DNA of 64,000 nucleotides from Ogataea parapolymorpha DL-1 (Eukaryota > Ascomycota > Pichiomycetes > Pichiales > Pichiaceae), in the NCBI RefSeq assembly GCF_000187245.1, contig NC_027862.1, positions 1,266,268 through 1,330,267 on the forward strand. The letters run 5' to 3'. The position numbers and the translations under genes were made by a program. Positions 61,023-64,000 of this stretch are shown piece after piece (position 1 is the stretch's first letter; each line of letters starts with the position of its first letter). Below the pieces are notes generated by a model. The model was given only the letters and a program-made list of their open reading frames with translations. It was not told the DNA's origin and did no database searches.

Positions 61023-62411
61023 CTAAATACACCAGGAAAGATTGTGGGCTGGGTGGAGCTCGGACAGCGACAGAAGACCCCCGAAAAGGCGGTCCTCGCA
61101 GAGTTCGCGCAGGAATATGTTCACAACATCCGGGTCTGCCCATTTCGCGGCAGTAATGACATCCATATTTGATTTCACATCGAGGCCAGCATGAAGCATA
61201 ATTCTTGACGCTTCGAATAGTGCAAATGCCAACGTGGTAGTTGTGCGTGAGTTTGCAAGGATATCACTGTTATCGCGTGCAATGGAAGAAATGGCAAGTG
61301 CAAGATCGAGCGACCTTGCCGGCCCCTCAAGTCTATTCAAGTCGCATTGATTGAGCAAAAGCAGGAGATGCATGTTGATGAAGAGAGATCTCTGATTTGC
61401 AGGCAGTGCCGCAACGTTGGCTGCAGAATAGCGGAGATTATCCGGAAGCAAATCCAAAGTCAAATGCATGTCATGAGCGACGTCTTGAAGAGATCCAGAT
61501 CCACGCTCAACGAGTTTCACGGCGTTCAAAGTGTTGTATTTTAGTTGTGCTAGATGCACAACTAGTGAAAAGAGATTAAAGGGTGCAACGTAGCGTGGAA
61601 GCTGGGTGCGAAACGGTGAGGGCTCTGAGGTAGGATTTGTTGATGGCGGATGGATAGATACCAGACTGATATCGCACGAAACGAATTCTGGCACTCCTGC
61701 CGCATATATCTTATCCAGAACAAAAATATTCCAAACCATGCGGCGACGACGCTCTTTTTCAAAAGGGTCCTTGACCCAGTTAAGTTCGTGGTTCAATATG
61801 AGCCCATACGCCATACGGGAAAGCACAGGAATAAGAAGAAAGTGCTTGATCGAGCTGCGTGCGCATATGAGTGTTATAAGAAGCGCTTGAAGATGATCGA
61901 GTGAGGGCACAGATAGTAGAGAGTCCGAAAGCAGTCTCTCGTACCAGTAGTTGGAAAAGCTTACCAGACGGTACTCAGGAACCACGAGATCGAGCGATAA
62001 TCCTGCCACAGCTTTCGCAAGTGGCATGGAAACCTGGCCCTCGCGCAGTTTGGAGATAAATCGCTTATCAAGAAAATTGCCAGCGAAAAACGGCGGATCT
62101 CTACGAATTGTAGATTCGCAGAGCATCTCGATTTCCGAAATTGGAGCCTCATAAAGAGCATCAAGGACTTCAATTGATTGAACTGTCACCGCCGATGGAT
62201 ATTCGCATTTTTTGCCTAATTGTCTGCATCTATCACATGTAGGCTTTGTTCGCGAGCAGCGACGTCGTCCACGTTTGCAGTGAATACAGGCTAGAGAGTC
62301 AGTAGGCTGCGGCTTGTAATAACATGGGACATCTGACTTGAGACAGCGTAAGCACCGCGGCTTGGTTGCATCGCACTGAATCTTGCGGGAACGACAAGCA
62401 AGACACGACAT
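61023..62411 (-). CDS. Transcription regulator with two tandem Zn2Cys6 clusters
   Basis: The 462-residue protein begins directly with two complete binuclear clusters, each C-x2-C-x6-C-x6-C-x2-C-x6-C. The first has cysteines 3, 6, 13, 20, 23 and 30; the second has 42, 45, 52, 59, 62 and 69. Only eleven residues separate them. Each has its own basic face (RSRKIQCD; KRGRRRCSR). A helical middle domain resembling fungal transcription factors follows (about 150-440), including the EKERRRRMVWNIFVLDKIYA element. Most fungal regulators carry one cluster. No orthologue is recognised. The gene is divergent from the YMR226C-like gene across 668 bp. Confidence 0.88.
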   Translation of the reverse strand: MSCLACRSRKIQCDATKPRCLRCLKSDVPCYYKPQPTDSLACIHCKRGRRRCSRTKPTCDRCRQLGKKCEYPSAVTVQSIEVLDALYEAPISEIEMLCESTIRRDPPFFAGNFLDKRFISKLREGQVSMPLAKAVAGLSLDLVVPEYRLVSFSNYWYERLLSDSLLSVPSLDHLQALLITLICARSSIKHFLLIPVLSRMAYGLILNHELNWVKDPFEKERRRRMVWNIFVLDKIYAAGVPEFVSCDISLVSIHPPSTNPTSEPSPFRTQLPRYVAPFNLFSLVVHLAQLKYNTLNAVKLVERGSGSLQDVAHDMHLTLDLLPDNLRYSAANVAALPANQRSLFINMHLLLLLNQCDLNRLEGPARSLDLALAISSIARDNSDILANSRTTTTLAFALFEASRIMLHAGLDVKSNMDVITAAKWADPDVVNIFLRELCEDRLFGGLLSLSELHPAHNLSWCI

Positions 62412-63079
62412 CCAAAAGGAAAAAAAATTATCCAGTTCACTTTTAGCGCGCTGTCACATTACGTAACAATAGGCGCTAAAATGAAGATCGCTAGTGTTTG
62501 AGGTGATGAAACCCCAGTCACTATTTTGATCCACGTATGTAATTGAAGACAGTATACCCACCGCCCCCTGGTTACTAAACTTAGTATAGGCACCATTCTT
62601 GGGTTTCTGAAGAGAGTATGAGCGCTAGCTTATTACTCAAGCCACGAAATTATAGAATAGCAATGTAGTCTCGTGGAAAAGGTTTCAGAAAAATTGCCGA
62701 AACTGGAGCCTCAATCAGCGGGACGTAGGATTTTTAAAATTACACACGGACATGTTCCGCACGCACGAAACCGAGCACAACGGTCCTGATAGGCGGGGAA
62801 CTCGGAGTTGCAACAGACTAAGTGCCAGTGTTGGAGCAGGCGCTCCGAGGGACGGGACCAGGCGGAGGTGAGAAGCTGGGAAACAGTGTCAAGCAGCAAT
62901 TCAGCCGAAGACCTTTAGACATTTTGAAGCCTGCGGGTATGAAGCACGTGCCATTGGTAGAACTACCGGTTGCAGGACTCAACGGAGTTATCTGATGCTC
63001 GGACTAAAGATTACGTAAATGGTTGCTTTAAATTATTAATAAACAATTTATTTTTAATTGCAACTTAAACCAGAACCAC
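62412..63079. promoter_or_regulatory. Divergent region between the double-cluster regulator and the SDR gene (668 bp)
   Basis: It holds the promoters of both divergent genes. A TTATTAATAAACAATTTATTT tract just before 63080 is AT-rich. CGG triplets occur (near 62718 and 62858) without a clear pair. No coding frame with family features was found; a 62-codon minus-strand frame at 62711-62899 was rejected. Confidence 0.4.
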
Positions 63080-63904
63080 ATGTCATTGGGACCACAAGCA
63101 CAGGCAAATCTTGAACAAAAAACAGTGCTCATCACTGGGGCATCTGCGGGCATTGGCGAAGCCATTGCGCGCGAGTTTGTGGAGGCAGCCGGCGGAAACA
63201 TCAGGCTAGTGCTGGCGGCCAGAAGGGCCGACAGACTGGCAGAACTGAGCCGGCAATTAAAGCAAAGTGGGGCCCAAGTTCATACTGCAGAACTCGATGT
63301 CAGCGATAGAGCAAAGATCAACGCGTTTTTTGCAGCTCTTCCGCCGGATTATCGTAACATCGATGTGCTTGTCAACAACGCTGGCAAGGCGTTGGGAGTT
63401 GAGCACGCTGGAAACATTAGGGATGAAGATGTTGAGGAGATGTTTTCGACAAATGTTATCGGGCTGATCAAGATGACACAGACGGTGATTCGGGGGATGA
63501 AGGAGAGGAATAGTGGGGACATTGTGCAGGTTGGATCGATAGCTGGGATCGAGAGTTACCCTGGGGGTAGTATCTACTGCGCCACAAAGTCTGCCGTGCG
63601 GAGCTTCACCCAAGCAATTCGGAAGGAGCTGATCAGCACTAGGATCCGTGTGATGGAGATTGACCCTGGTGCTGTGGAGACGGAGTTCTCGCTGGTGCGG
63701 TTTGGCGGCGATGCCACAAAAGCCAGCAAGGTGTACGAAGGCTACGAGCCGCTGAGTGCGAAGGACATTGCAGACGTGGTTGTGTTCAACTGCAGTCGGC
63801 GGGCGAACGTGGTTGTGGCGGAGTCGGTGGTGTTTCCAACTGCGCAGGCGGGAAGCTACCATAGACATAGGAGTGAGCCAAGGGAGGGAACAGAGAAGAA
63901 TTAG
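63080..63904 (+). CDS. YMR226C-type NADP-dependent 3-hydroxy acid dehydrogenase (classical SDR)
   Basis: The 274-residue protein has the TGASAGIGEAIA cofactor loop (G20, G24, G26), an ARR basic pair for NADP, NNAGKALG, and the catalytic S153, Y166 and K170 in SIYCATK. The C-terminal stretch VVVAESVVFPTAQAGSYHRH aligns with the end of yeast YMR226C (267 residues). That enzyme oxidises L-allo-threonine, L-serine and 3-hydroxy acids in the cytosol. The terminal 15 residues (SEPREGTEKN and preceding) look like an unconserved extension encoded partly by the start of a GAATTAGAG repeat. Confidence 0.9.
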   Translation: MSLGPQAQANLEQKTVLITGASAGIGEAIAREFVEAAGGNIRLVLAARRADRLAELSRQLKQSGAQVHTAELDVSDRAKINAFFAALPPDYRNIDVLVNNAGKALGVEHAGNIRDEDVEEMFSTNVIGLIKMTQTVIRGMKERNSGDIVQVGSIAGIESYPGGSIYCATKSAVRSFTQAIRKELISTRIRVMEIDPGAVETEFSLVRFGGDATKASKVYEGYEPLSAKDIADVVVFNCSRRANVVVAESVVFPTAQAGSYHRHRSEPREGTEKN

Positions 63905-63972
63905 AGAGGGAATTAGAGAGGAATTAGAGCAAGTAGAGCTATAGAAGAGATAAGCTAAGTCAAGAATTAGAG
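63898..63972. repeat. Imperfect GAATTAGAG repeats at the stop codon
   Basis: GAATTAGAG occurs at 63898-63906, 63910-63918, 63921-63929 and 63964-63972, the last two followed by CAAGTAG. The TAG stop of the dehydrogenase is part of the first copy, so repeat slippage could move the C-terminus. Confidence 0.7.
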
Positions 63973-64000
63973 CAAGTAGGGGCAAGTTTAATATATGTGG

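Noticed and set aside
62711..62899. 62-codon minus-strand frame upstream of the SDR gene
   Set aside because: Short, cysteine- and serine-rich by chance, with no splice partner or homology.
45793..64000. Transposon or LTR remnants in the sparse right part
   Set aside because: No integrase, reverse transcriptase, transposase, long terminal repeats or target-site duplications were seen.

Overview
The window is a gene-dense stretch of a budding-yeast nuclear chromosome. Monocistronic genes lie on both strands with short gaps, splice sites are yeast-like (GTAAGT/GTATGT donors, CTAAC branch points, AG acceptors close behind), and orthologues of SIN3, RPB11, CDC5, ARO1, ALG1, OST1, MNN9 and NOG1 are recognisable. 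The very short introns, moderate GC content and gene set suggest a Pichiaceae yeast such as Ogataea (Hansenula). That species-level call is inference from family resemblance, not a search result.

Left part, about 1-45.8 kb, is compact housekeeping DNA. In order: BUL1-like arrestin adaptor (cut by the window edge), PFA4, SIN3 (four exons), RPB11, CDC5, an unrecognised coiled-coil gene, a TPR co-chaperone-like gene, the divergent respiratory pair COX8/COX9, VPS33, an intron-containing 74-residue zinc-ribbon gene, RAD59, ARO1, an unrecognised coiled-coil gene, ALG1, an STL1-type glycerol symporter, HOS1, peroxisomal thiolase POT1, an unrecognised RWD-like gene, a formin, OST1, RIM9, DHR2, ECM32, an EHT1/MGL2-type acyltransferase/hydrolase, an ATO/ADY2 acetate transporter, MNN9, a LEE1-like CCCH protein and NOG1. 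Nine introns were resolved by reading across splice sites; several genes only become complete when introns of 34-52 nt are removed.

Right part, about 45.8-64 kb, is different: long intergenic regions (1.1 kb on both sides of a C2H2 regulator), a secreted sphingomyelinase-like phosphodiesterase, a 2H phosphoesterase, and then an accessory metabolic block. The block holds a Zn2Cys6 regulator, an adenosine-deaminase-family enzyme with an altered substrate motif, a DAL5-family anion permease, a small SRPBCC protein, an MFS sugar/polyol transporter, a GRE2-like ketoreductase and a regulator with two tandem Zn2Cys6 clusters. The divergent promoter between deaminase and permease has two identical TCGGCCGA palindromes and GATAA elements. 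This suggests a nitrogen-regulated catabolic unit under the adjacent zinc-cluster regulator, and it is the best candidate here for an undescribed system. The window ends with a YMR226C-type 3-hydroxy-acid dehydrogenase.

Regulatory signals that fit known biology of the families: Mcm1/forkhead-like elements upstream of CDC5, a CCAAT box between COX8 and COX9, a Gcn4-type TGACTCA upstream of ARO1, and paired ATGACGTA (CRE-like) sites upstream of the STL1 homologue. No tRNA, rRNA, transposon, CRISPR array or replication origin could be supported.
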